Source of the DNA: Microglena sp. YARC
Taxonomy: Eukaryota > Chlorophyta > Chlorophyceae > Chlamydomonadales > Chlamydomonadaceae
DNA: 64,000 bases
Assembly: GCA_022414725.1 (NCBI GenBank)
Contig: CM039462.1
Location: 174,565,492-174,629,491 of the forward strand
Reading direction: 5' to 3'
Both the position numbers and the translations under genes were made by a program. Below, in pieces: positions 12,813 through 35,500 of the stretch. How positions within the stretch are numbered: position 1 is the stretch's first letter; each line of letters starts with the position of its first letter. The notes beneath the pieces are model-generated. The model was not told the DNA's origin. It saw only the letters and a program-made list of their open reading frames with translations, and did not search any database.

Positions 12813-12990
12813 GGCGCACAATGAAGATGAACCTATTATCATTGTCCCAAGTAATGAGGAAATAGGAGCCATTCCAAAAAGAAACTTGTATAACGAGGGG
12901 GAGGCTCCGAAGTCAGCTGCTTTCGAGTGTACCCTGGTGTTGTCTCCTCAGCATCAGGTCTATTTCAAAGACTGGCTGAACTTTTTTTAG
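12813..12990 (+). pseudogene. Possible orphan terminal exon of an unknown protein
   Basis: A polypyrimidine tract ending 'tttctcaaccag' precedes an open stretch of about 57 codons ending in TAG at 12988-12990. It has a coding-like composition (…EDEPIIIVPSNEE…, then …FECTLVLSPQHQVYFKDW…). No partner exons were found nearby and I do not recognise the family. It could be a transposon remnant or the last exon of a broken gene; low confidence. Confidence 0.3.
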
Positions 12991-13129
12991 TTGTAAAAGG
13001 AAGTTAACCCACTACACAAACCAGCGACACCGAGGATCTAATTACAACACGTACAAAACATGCAAATAGGAACTATCTAACCATCTAAGCCAATGCAGGG
13101 CATCTATCTAAGCTGATTCATACTACAGG

Positions 13130-13235
13130 GCTGTCAACAAAATTGTTTAGTCTGAACAACTGCCGAAGACAGCGAGCAGCCTTAACAGCTGGAGCCATGT
13201 AACCAAGTTCTAGTTCTGAACAACTGCAGAAACAC
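13130..13235 (-). repeat. Interspersed repeat (family R2), two partial copies
   Basis: Contains the reversed form of 'acttggttacat.gct.cagccagcaatttggctgctcg', which also occurs at 28400-28460 (reversed), 29557-29625, 30724-30795 and 51955-52012. Each copy is about 60-70 bases. No function inferred. Confidence 0.65.
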
Positions 13236-13379
13236 AACTACGCTGGAAGGTCGACACCCCAATTGAAAAAGAAGTAGCACCTGGCCTAGTTGATGTTGCT
13301 CTGGTTTATACTGGAGATGGCAAGCCTGCCAAGTACTCATCGCAATCTATTTCTTAATCATTGTTCTGATAATTGGGTC

Positions 13380-13732
13380 AGCCTCTTGTAAGGCCTAATC
13401 GGGTTAGATAATTAGGACAGCTTTGTGCGAGCCAAATCCAAGCTCATGCACTATAGCCGCCACCACCATCAAGCCCGTCCAATACTTGCCGTGATAGACC
13501 TTATTATTAAGCTGATGGGTCAGCCTCTTGCAATATAAGCGCCTCTTGCACAGCCAATCCAAGCTCATGCTTTAGAGCCACCATCACCAGCAAGCCCGCC
13601 CAGCCTTTGCTGCAATGTCTATTTATCGATTAGCCTCTTGCGATATGAGCGCCTCATGCAAGCCCAAACCAAGCTCACGCTCTAGAGCCACCACCACCAG
13701 CAAGCTGGTCCAGCCTTTGCTGCAATGTTTAT
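13380..13732 (-). repeat. Decayed tandem copies of the last coding segment of the PIP/SAP gene
   Basis: Marker 'agcctcttg' occurs at 13380, 13522, 13632 and 13742, the last lying inside the gene. The last two intervals are exactly 110 bp. Each unit carries a degraded version of the 3' coding end ('aagctca.gct.tagagccaccaccac'). Confidence 0.75.
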
Positions 13733-15027
13733 TTATCTATTAGCCTCTTGCGATAGGAGTGCCTCTTGCAAGCCCCAACCAAGCTCATGCTCTAGAGCCA
13801 CCACCAGCTCCGCCTTCTTCATTTTTGACCGCCCAGGGATATTCTTCTCCCTGGCCATGGCCCGAAGCTGCAACACACTCATTTGTCGGAGTTGGTACCT
13901 CTGGTCCCATATTTCTTGGACGCTCAGATCTTGAGACACCGAGGCTAGGCTGATCTCTTCAACCAAATCATCCAAACTCTGGGTGCTACTGGCGGTGGGA
14001 TCAGTGTCCAGCCACGAGGGATCATTCAGGCTGAACACTGATACCAGTCCTTCTGCCAGCTGATTGCTGACTTGCTGATGCAGCATTGTAGACTGCTCTA
14101 GCAGAGACGGTGCAGAGAGTGGTGATGCGTCATTGCCTGCAAGAGGAGCGCCATCTGTTTGGGCAGGCTCATCCAGGAGGGAGGGCTGTGAGTTGTCAGA
14201 ATTGCTGCTACTCGTCCTGTCTCCTTGTTCAAGAACCCAGCGCTCCACCTGATGAGGCATGAAAGGCATCAAAGGGTATAATATGAGATTTTGCGTCCAC
14301 GTGCAGGCAAACATGACAAACATTGGGAGAGTGAAAGCAATACCGTAGTGGAGCTTAGGGTTCCCGGGGGTCCGGAGACTGTAATTTATGTTTTACTTCC
14401 CGGGGGGATCCAAGAGTTTTTATATCGTTCATGGGGGGGGATTTTGAATTTAAAACTACATCCCGGGGCAAACATTGGGAATAATGGAGGCATGTATTAA
14501 AAGAAGAACAAGTCTGGGTGTTGGATCTGCATATATTTCACAGCAGGCAAGAAGCCTTTCAGAGCTTTCACAGCACGCAGAATCATGGCCACCAGCTTTG
14601 GGGCTGCAAACCAATTCCTCCTGATCTTCTTAGGAGTTGCCTGATCTGCCGGTTGAGCCTGTGATGGATCTGGGGACGTGACGGGCGAGACAGAAGGGAC
14701 TAGGAAACGCAATTTCCTAGGGCGTCCTGGTGTCCTCTTGCTGGCAAGGGCAGCCTGGTCACGAGCAAGCTTTGCATGGGCAGCCGCTGTTGCTTCCTCC
14801 TTGCGCTTCGCCTCTTTGGCTTTCTTCTTCTCCACCTCTTCAGCCGTAAGCGTCGCCTTGAAAAACATGTCCAGCTTTGTCTGCTTCTTCTGATTGCCAT
14901 CCGAGTCCTTCAACACATTCACGATCTTCACTACTCGAACATCGGGGCTTTTCTCACCGGCTATTTCGAGATCAGGAGTGTCAGATTCGACTATTACAAG
15001 ATCAGGCGTGTCAACTTCGGCCTCCAT
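13733..15027 (-). CDS. PIP-box and SAP-like domain protein, probably DNA/PCNA-associated
   Basis: Two coding blocks. Block 1 starts at ATG 15027 and runs to about 14500: an acidic N-terminus, a textbook PCNA-interacting box QTKLDMFF (~49-56, pattern QxxLxxFF), a Lys/Glu/Arg-rich helix (~60-90) and a basic GRPRK stretch. It ends with a helix-rich piece, HPDLF. Block 2 (14248-13733) begins after a consensus acceptor with VERWV, is Ser/Asp-rich, and ends in a Lys-rich helical segment (LRAMAREKNIPGRSKMKK) resembling SAP or Rho-N DNA-binding helices. 'HPDLF' then 'VERW' suggests a helix-turn-helix split by the intron. The donor of block 1 is unclear and its frame ends in TAA at about 14499, so the join is unresolved. 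The PIP box and KER-like helix recall CAF-1 large subunits, but identity is not established. Confidence 0.6.
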
Positions 15028-15544
15028 GTTGAAGGCGGAGCAGGAGCAACAATTTCAGACGATGGGAGCGAAGAGTTGCGAAGCGGGAGGAGGAACCCCT
15101 TGAAATAAGTATTGGCAATCAGGCAGTACTGCCCCAATTCTAGTTCCTGGGTGCTGGTGCTGATCTGAGGCCGACCCAATTTTTTTATCGTACCGCGGGG
15201 CGGTAAAAAATGTTATTTTCGCATCGCGAATGCAGGTTCGCGGGGGGGGGCAATAACGATAATTATTCGGGAACCCTAACATTTTCTACGGTAAGTAATA
15301 AGCATTTTTTTTCTTTTCTTTCTCACACTTTCTATTGGCTCAATGTAAATTGTTACTACTTTTACTATTACTGTTACCCGCTATTACTAATGCAATAACT
15401 AGTACTAATTATGTTCCTAATGTTACTTTTGCTAGATCATTTTTCTGCAATTGTGGTTGTGGTTGCTGCTGCTTCTGTTGTTGTTACTGACGATGACGAA
15501 AGTGGTAGCAGTGAGTGAGGGAGTATGGGTGCGCAGTTGGGGGT

Positions 15545-15822
15545 CAACTCTAATATCACATGAGAGCAAGGTCTACTTGCAAGTGCACCAGACATATGAC
15601 ACCTCTGGTATCGCATCAAAGCAAGGTCTACCTGCAAGTGCACCAGACATATGACACCTCTGGTATCATATCAAAGCAAGGTCTACGTGCAAGTGCCCCA
15701 GACATATGACACCTCTGGTATCACATCAAAGCAAGGTCTACCTGCAAGTGCACCAGACATATGACACCTCTGGTATCATATCAAAGCAAGGTCTACCTGC
15801 AAGTGCACCAGACATATGACGC
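15545..15822. repeat. 55-bp tandem repeat, about five copies
   Basis: 'gacatatgac' recurs at 15591, 15646, 15701, 15756 and 15811, exactly 55 bases apart. Units differ by only a few bases, implying recent expansion or homogenisation. Non-coding. Confidence 0.95.
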
Positions 15823-15884
15823 CGGTAGCGCAGAAGAAAGACGAGTTCTGGAAGATCAAGCTACTGCAAGGCATCATGAAGTGG

Positions 15885-16270
15885 GGGATAATGTTATGTT
15901 GCCTAATAAGGTCCATATATCAAGAAGTGAAGGATAATGTCATGTTGCCTAATAAGGTCCATATATCAAGAAGTGAAGGATAATGTCATGTTGCCTAGTT
16001 AGGTCCATATATCATGAAGTGAGGGATAATGTCATGTTGCCTAATAAGGTCCATATATCATGTAACGAGGGATAATGAATTAATGCCATGTTTCCTAATA
16101 AGGTCCATATATCATGAAGTCAGGGATAATGTCATATTGCCTAATTAGGTCCATATATCATGTAGTGAGGGATAATGTCATGTTGCCTAATTAGGTCCAT
16201 ATATCATGAAGTGAGGGAGAGAGGGATAGGGCAGTACACTGGTAGGTGGGGTACTGCAAGGCATCATGAA
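15885..16270. repeat. 46-bp tandem repeat, about seven copies
   Basis: 'gtccatatat' recurs at 15911, 15957, 16003 and 16049, 46 bases apart, then less regularly to about 16200. The unit contains 'gggataatgtcatgttgcct'. It directly follows the 55-bp array. Non-coding. Confidence 0.9.
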
Positions 16271-16892
16271 GTGAGGGAGGCACATCGTAAGGGAAATGAC
16301 GGGAGGGTTTGCAAAATATTTATATTCAAGAATACAAACATTTACCATGGGGTTCAACACAATAAAGTACAACTGCCAGGAGGTACAGCTCGTACAGGGG
16401 CAAAGAGCTAAACTCTGTTCCCAGCAACCACAGGCGGTAAATATTAGAGGAGGGGACTCACTTTGTGTACATAAACATGTAAGATAAGCAGTACAGCAGG
16501 TACTGCCGGCTTTTCATTTTGCTGGAGAAGTACATCGGCAGCCAGATCTTCACGGACATGCAATTGTGGGCAAAAAGCAGAGTGTGGGAAAGAGGTGGAT
16601 ATTGATTAAGTCCCCTTTTGAAAGAAGACTAAAAGTTGCCCTCAAACAGCCGTCAAAGACAGTTTGTATTCCTCTTTCTGATTCCTCCCCACGTTGCATA
16701 TGTTGCGGTGTATTAAAGTAAATTGCGGTGGATAGGTCAAGTACAAAATATCGCGGTGTAGATTGCGGTGGATAGGTTAAGTACAAAATATTGAAATGCT
16801 TGGAGTCATTTGAAAATGATGATCACAGGAATGGGGGTGGGGGATGATGAGGGGGGAGAGGGGAATACTATTTGAGCACTGTATCCTAACAG

Positions 16893-17300
16893 CTATAATG
16901 AAAGTATGTTTATTGTTTGAAACACTTTGAGCTTGCTCATCCTCCTCACCATCCAATTTACACCGAAGACGAATGATAGACGATTTGTGACAAGGCTGAC
17001 TTTCTTTTGCATAGGCATGGTAGGGATCATCCACTTATCACGGAAACTGCCACCTGCATCACCCCCCTGCACCAGCGATGCACCAGCAACAGCAGCTGAA
17101 GCCACGAAAATGGATTGCACCAACATCATGCCATCTCCAGAACCACATATTGGAAGGGTGCGCTTTGCATGAGAGTGGAGCAGTGTAGGGGAGGGGAAGG
17201 CAGGGGAGGGCAGGGCAGGGGAGTAGAAGGGGAGGATAGGACGGGGGAGCGACATACTGAGTCTGAATTTGAAGTCCACACTTTGATTATGATGTATCAC
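16893..17300 (-). other. Unassigned open frame, about 135 codons
   Basis: The inner part from Met (LVQSIFVASAAVAGASLVQG, then …GGSFRDKWMIPTMPMQKK…) reads as a coding-like small protein with a hydrophobic Ala/Val stretch that could be a membrane segment or targeting peptide. No family recognised and no neighbouring exons found. It may be chance. Confidence 0.25.
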
Positions 17301-18471
17301 ATGCCATGTTATATCCCACTCTGGGAATTTTGGACTCGGCTAATTATGAGGCAGACACAGGGGCTCTTGTGCTCCTGACACTAAGTCAACGATCAAGATG
17401 ATGTGCTTGTTTAGGCTCCTGAAGGTTCAATGCAGGTGATCCCTCTAGTAATTTGTGGATTTTGTCCTGGTGCTGCAGCTTTTGATCTCTGGCCACTGGT
17501 TAAGTGTCAAGTGTGACTGCTGCAATCGCTGCTGCTGCCACTCCCTGACTGCTGCTGCTGCTGCTGCTGCTGCTGTCGTCTGAAGCAATGAGAGCAATTG
17601 AGCTCAAAGCTGATTCACCACAATCTTCAGAGAGTTCCAAAGGTTTAGTGTTCTGTTCACTTGTGTAGCTGCAGGTATCTGTCAAAGAGCTACAGAATGT
17701 TGTAGAACCTCTGTTCAAATCAGTGGACGTTACAAGTCTAGTAATTGGAGGGAAGCAGCAGTGCCGAAGAACGGTGTGAGGATTGTGGTATCGATGCTGG
17801 GACCCAATCGAGCCCTGAGCGTCTGGGGGGAATTATCCCAACCCTACGATTCCCGAAGGTCGATGATTGGGATTAGAGATTGAGATGGAACGATGTACTC
17901 GCGAGGTTCGTGCCAGGTCAGTATCGGTGGACGACCGTTAAATCCGTTGTATCCATCCGTTATTCCAAAGGTCCGCGGCCCCCTGTCAAGACATCACAAC
18001 AGCGAGAATTTCCCCGCGATACGATGCGATACAGAGCGGCAGCGGCGGTTATCATACGCATGACGCTGCTCTGAGTTGTTTCACACAAAATTTCCGGGCC
18101 TATCGTGCCAGAGTTAAAGAATACCGGGAAACAACAACTCTAGGTCCCTAGCACACACACTACCAAGACTCCACCTCACTTGAGGTGTCAACTCTCACTC
18201 TTCGCATCCTTCCATTACAACATGGCATAAAGGAGTGTAAAAAATAGTATACATTCCTCTCCTTTCATACAGGGGAGGATTTAATCAACTAGTCAAGCTT
18301 TCGGAGTTGTCCGAGGACCCCCTCTGGCCAGCTTCCTTGATCCACGCCAACTTGGAGTTTTGATTGATTTCTTTCCAAGATAAGCTCTCCCCCATCCTCC
18401 AAGCCATGTGAAAAAACACAACCTTGATATCACACACGGTCACCCATAGGATTTCCTAGAAGCCTAGCAGG
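17301..18471. other. Region upstream of the vasohibin gene
   Basis: Includes a CTG/CAG run at 17550-17575, which gives a poly-Ser stretch in a minus-strand open frame at 17500-17718 (no recognised domain). No gene is called. The 200-300 bases before ATG 18472 presumably hold the vasohibin promoter; no clear core element was identified. Confidence 0.4.
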
Positions 18472-30998
<12,527 letters not shown>

Positions 30999-31029
30999 AT
31001 TTTACCCTCTTGATTTGAGCCCTGGTCTT

Positions 31030-31290
31030 GCCCGTGGTGGCTGAGCGAGATATACATATGGGCTCAACAATGTAAGCGTCCTGCGTTTAAATCCTGATGG
31101 AATTGAGGGCTCAACATTCTGAGCGTCCTGGGTTCGAATCCTGACGGAATAACTGCTTAATAACTTAATATGCTTCGTGGTTGACGGGTTTCTCTTGGAA
31201 AACAGGACTCCGGGGTAAGTATACTTGTTTTTTGCAGACAGTTGGACGTTTTAAGACGTACAAATTGCATTACCATGCAACGACTCTTCT
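31030..31290 (+). mobile_element. tRNA-derived SINE-like copies (family S2), tandem
   Basis: Box-A-like 'gtggtggctgagcgaga' at about 31036 is followed by two box-B-like segments: 'gcgtttaaatcctgatgg' at about 31083 and 'gggttcgaatcctgacgg' at about 31130. The body 'ttgcagacagttggacg' is shared with 27195-27345. It lies just downstream of the vasohibin stop. Confidence 0.6.
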
Positions 31291-31299
31291 TCTTCTCCT

Positions 31300-32572
31300 T
31301 TTAGTCTCACCGATGTCAAGTTTATGGCCATAAAGGAATGTTAGGTTGTTCGGTATATATATTCACCGGAACGGATTTGCAGAGAAAAGTATTCGCGCTC
31401 CTTTAGGACAGGAGGAGACAACACGAGCGCGGCAGGGTTGTTCAGGAGGATCCCCAGCTCTGCGCAATCAATTTCACAGCCCACGTCCTGAGACGCGACC
31501 GACCCATAGCCTGCATCCCAAGACACAACCGACCCACTGAAGCTGCAATGGAGCCATGGAGGGCGCAGCTAGGGTACTTCAGAAGGAGCCCCAGCTCTTC
31601 TGCCTCAGACTCAACCAATTGTATAGCCTGCGATCTGCAATGCAACGGATCCTTCCTTCTGGTCAACGGACCCATTGACGATGCGTCTGCGACGGAGGAC
31701 GCAGCGTCCTGGACAACCCTGGAGCGAGACTACTGTACAAAAAGATCCGAAGAGAATGCTTTCCAAACCGGATCATGGTAATGAAGCTTATTACAGCGAA
31801 CTTGAGCGAGCAGACAATTCCAGTAAGATGAGTCGAAAATACACCTCCCAAAAATCAAGAGAATACTCGTCCCAAAATAACTGTCTCTACCAGTAAAATC
31901 CCATAGCAACATCACAAGCCCCGAGATAGAAGGAAAAAAGATAGCAGGAAGCTTGGATGTTTTCGTTTGGAAGGATGTCGAGGTGGGTATCAGGGTCCTT
32001 GAAACGGACCCCAGGGGTTGCGTCCTGGGACGCACCCAGTTTGGTAGGTTGCGTCCTGGGACGCACCCGTCCCCGCAGGCTGCGTCACAGTATCAACAGA
32101 ACCCACAGCCCAAGGCAATGGAGTGGTGGTGGGCCAATCAACTGATGGGTTGGACGCAACCAACATCCCGAACCTGCGTCCGGGACGCAACCAACACCCT
32201 AAACCTGCGCCCGGGACGCAACGGACCCTCCCCATGTTGCGTCCAGGGACGCAAGGACGCGCGTCCTGCACAACCCTGGTGGGTATGTCTCCTCGTCCCA
32301 GTCATGAGTTAAGAATCCTTAGTGTGCTCCCTGTTTTCTGTGGGCTTGAAATTGGAAGACGATGAGCAGCCCAGAGTTGGTTGAAAAACCATGTAACAAT
32401 TGAATTCAACCCAATTCAGGTGGTTGGATCCCACACACCAATTAGCAGCCTAGGTGGACGAAGGAAAGGGGTGATGAGAAAATCCCACCCATTCATTCTG
32501 TACTGCTACAGTACAATATCACCTGGTATGTCCACTCTTGACCATTTGTTCCCGTTGTAGCTCTCAGAAGAC
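31300..32572. other. Intergenic region between the convergent vasohibin and DBHS-B genes
   Basis: No gene recognised; several short open frames lack domains. The right half carries the GCGTCC palindrome cluster listed separately. Both neighbouring genes end into this region, so their terminators and poly(A) sites should lie here; no clear signal was identified. Confidence 0.5.
32020..32260. repeat. Cluster of GCGTCC-N-GGGACGC palindromes
   Basis: 'gcgtcctgggacgca' occurs at 32019 and 32050. Variants 'gcgtccgggacgcaacc', 'gcgcccgggacgcaac' and 'gcgtccagggacgcaa' lie between about 32178 and 32252. Each is a dyad, irregularly spaced. Degraded forms appear from about 31487. It could be a decayed minisatellite or a cluster of protein-binding sites. 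Confidence 0.75.
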
Positions 32573-35500
32573 TTAGAATGGAGGGGGGGCGTAGTAGCCC
32601 TGTGGCTGAGCTGGCGCAGGCTGCTGACCTGGAGCACTTCCGTAACCGTACACATCTGGGGGTGCCTGCTGAGGTGGCGCGTACTGCTGGGGAGGAGGGG
32701 CGTACTGCTGAGGGGGAGGGGCGTACTGCTGCTGCTGCTGGGGTGGTGGTGCGTATTGCTGCTGCTGCTGTGGTGGTGGCGCATACTGGGTCTGCTGCTG
32801 TGGGGGGCCTGACCCCTGCTGGGGAGAGGAAAACGGCTGCTGCTGCTGCTCTTGGGGGGGAGCGTAAGGGTTCTGATAAACCGGGTAGGTGGGGTTCTGT
32901 GGCTCCGGCTGCTGTGGAGCGTACTGTGGCTGTGGCTGCGGGGCGGGAGCCTGGTAGCCGTTTGAGGGTGGGCCGCCTTGGTTTGGCTGGCTGTATTGGG
33001 CGGGCGCAGGAGCATAGGTGGGTGCAGGCTGCTGCTGGGGTGCAGGGGCGTGTTGGGGCTGAGGGTGGTACACGTGCTGCTGCTGGGGAGGAGGCTGGTA
33101 GCCAGCGTAACTGAGGACCTGGGCCATGGATGGCTGACTTGGCGGCGGCATGCTGACCTGGACCGGGGCCTCCGGCTTACCTGAGGGTACAGGTACTGCC
33201 TGATCGGCTGGGAGTCCGATGCCAGCGCGGGTCTGGGGCCCAACACGTACCTCCGCGCTGGGGGGGCCAGCAGCAGTAACCCTTTCCTCTCCAGCAGGGA
33301 GGGGTGCAACACCCTGGACCTTCTCAATTGTGTGGAGAGAGCCTCCCTTGACAAAGCGGCTGGCTTGAGGCGCAGGGGCTTGGGACACAGGGGCAGGGGC
33401 GTAGACAGGAGGCTGGTGGGGCTGCTGCTGGGGCTGGTGCTGGGCTGGTGCACCAGGGGCGGCTTGGCCAGGGCGCTGGTGAGCGATGGCAACAGCCTCC
33501 GGGTTGAAGCGCTCGTACTCCATGTCTGTGGCAAAGGTAGACAGCATGTTGATAAATTGGATGGTGGGGTCATTTTGGATAGAAGTTGCCCCCCCCCCCC
33601 CCCCCCCCCCCCCCCCGACATGCTAAAATATATTAAACAGTGGAAGCTATATGTTAAAAACAGTGGACAGTCCATATGCTGACCATAATGATATGCTATA
33701 ATTTGTCTAGTACTAAGCTACCTAGTGCTGTGAATAACGGTAGTCAACTGCATGCGCCAACCAAAATGATTTCGTAGCACTTTGTTACTTCTTTCAGTGC
33801 AGTAGCTGCTTGCCATGCTCTCGCCTAACAACTACACGGGACTTCAGTGTGCAGCTGTTAGGCACGAGCTTAGCTAGCAGCAACTGCACCAACAGAACAA
33901 ATAAGTCCCCCTTCCCCACAACCCCTGAGTCCTACACTTGCTGCTCGAGTGTGTCTGCGCATGCCAAATAAATCCATATCACCCCACATCACCTTACCCA
34001 CATCCCATCTCACCCCAGCCTACACCACTCCACCCTACTACCCCCCCACTTACGTTTCATGTTTGAGCGCTTAGGTGGCGGCACGTGGTGGAAGTCCGAC
34101 TCCCTCTTGGCCCCAGGAGGTGGAATCATCACTCCACCACCAGGCCCCTGTGGGTATGGGTAAGGTTGGGGCTGGGCAGGGGGGGGCCCATGTCCATAGG
34201 GGATAGGGTGGCCTCCAGGAGGGGGCTGGTGGTACGCTCCAGGTGGGGGTCCGGTGGCTCCAGGGGGGGGGCCTTGAGGACGGACACCTTGAGGGGGGGC
34301 ATAGCCCTGAGGGGGGGCTGCGGACGCACGCTGGGCTAGGGAGGTCAGATAGCCACCTCCGAACTCAGGGTCCTGCAGCATTCATACAGCTCCGTTATTG
34401 TGTATAATTACATGTGGCCAAATGATCAGAATAAGCACTCACATGCACTCAATCGAGCGGTCCCCAAGGAATCATCAATGCTGGAGGACATTTCTGTGAT
34501 TTATTGTGAGTGTGATTGTCTGTACATGAATGCAAGTACGTGTCTGTATGTGAGCATGGTTGCACACGTAAGTGTATGTGTATTCCCAATTACATGTGTA
34601 TGAGTGTGTCTGTCTCTCGAGGTACGCATGTGCATGTATGTGTACGTGAGTCATCTGTGTTAGACCCACATTTCACAGCTCACCGTGTCTTGTTATGCCC
34701 ATTAATAAATGACATGTATGTGAGTTACAAGCACCACCCACCTGAGTCAGAGCTGGGAGCAGCTTCACATTGACTTGGGACACGGAACCGTTGGTCATCA
34801 GCAGTTGGTTGGTGAGCTCATCACGCTTCTTTCGCATCGACGACTTCAGGTGGTGGTACTCCACATCCAGCTCAGCAATGCGTACCGCCTGCATGTGCAG
34901 GGTCATAGTTTTTATTTTCAGATACAAGCAACAGCTTCTAGGCATCTCCCCTGGCTGGCCATTCAGCCAAACCTAGCATCTAAGTGCACCTTGCAACTGG
35001 CGTAATTAGCTTTTTAGGACTGCTGATATCTTATCTGAGTGTAGCCCAGTGCCTGCCCAGAAGCTGTTGATATATTCGAAAAGAAAAGCCGTGTACAGTT
35101 CAGTTCAGTACAGTACAGTTGACAACACATCAGGGTACCAGTCAGCCAACATACACCGTACACAGTATTTGTGACCGGTGCACCAGTAATTGCTTGGATG
35201 AATCGGACTGGACCATGCACACATACAAACATTTGCTGATGATGTGAGGGGCCCAATGCAGCAACTGGGTATCATTGGACAGCTGAGAGGACGAAACAAC
35301 GTGCACCAGTTACTGTTTGGACAAATAGGACTGGACGATGCACACATACAAACATGTGCTACTGATATGAGAGGCCCAATGCAGCAACGGGGTGTCATGG
35401 GACAGCTGAGAGGACGAAACAACGTGCACCAGTATCTATGTATACGAATCAGATTGGGTGAGGCACACATACAAACATTTGCTACTGATATGAGACGCCC

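Noticed and set aside
33140..33182. Extra intron in the DBHS-B last exon (GTAAGC donor-like at about 33182)
   Set aside because: The nearest acceptor would give an intron of only about 21 bases, and the frame is open without splicing.
32506..33675. 389-codon minus-strand frame rich in Ser/Pro over the DBHS-B last exon
   Set aside because: Out-of-frame shadow of the Gln/Pro-rich exon; only the frame ending at 32573 matches the paralogue and the splice phase.
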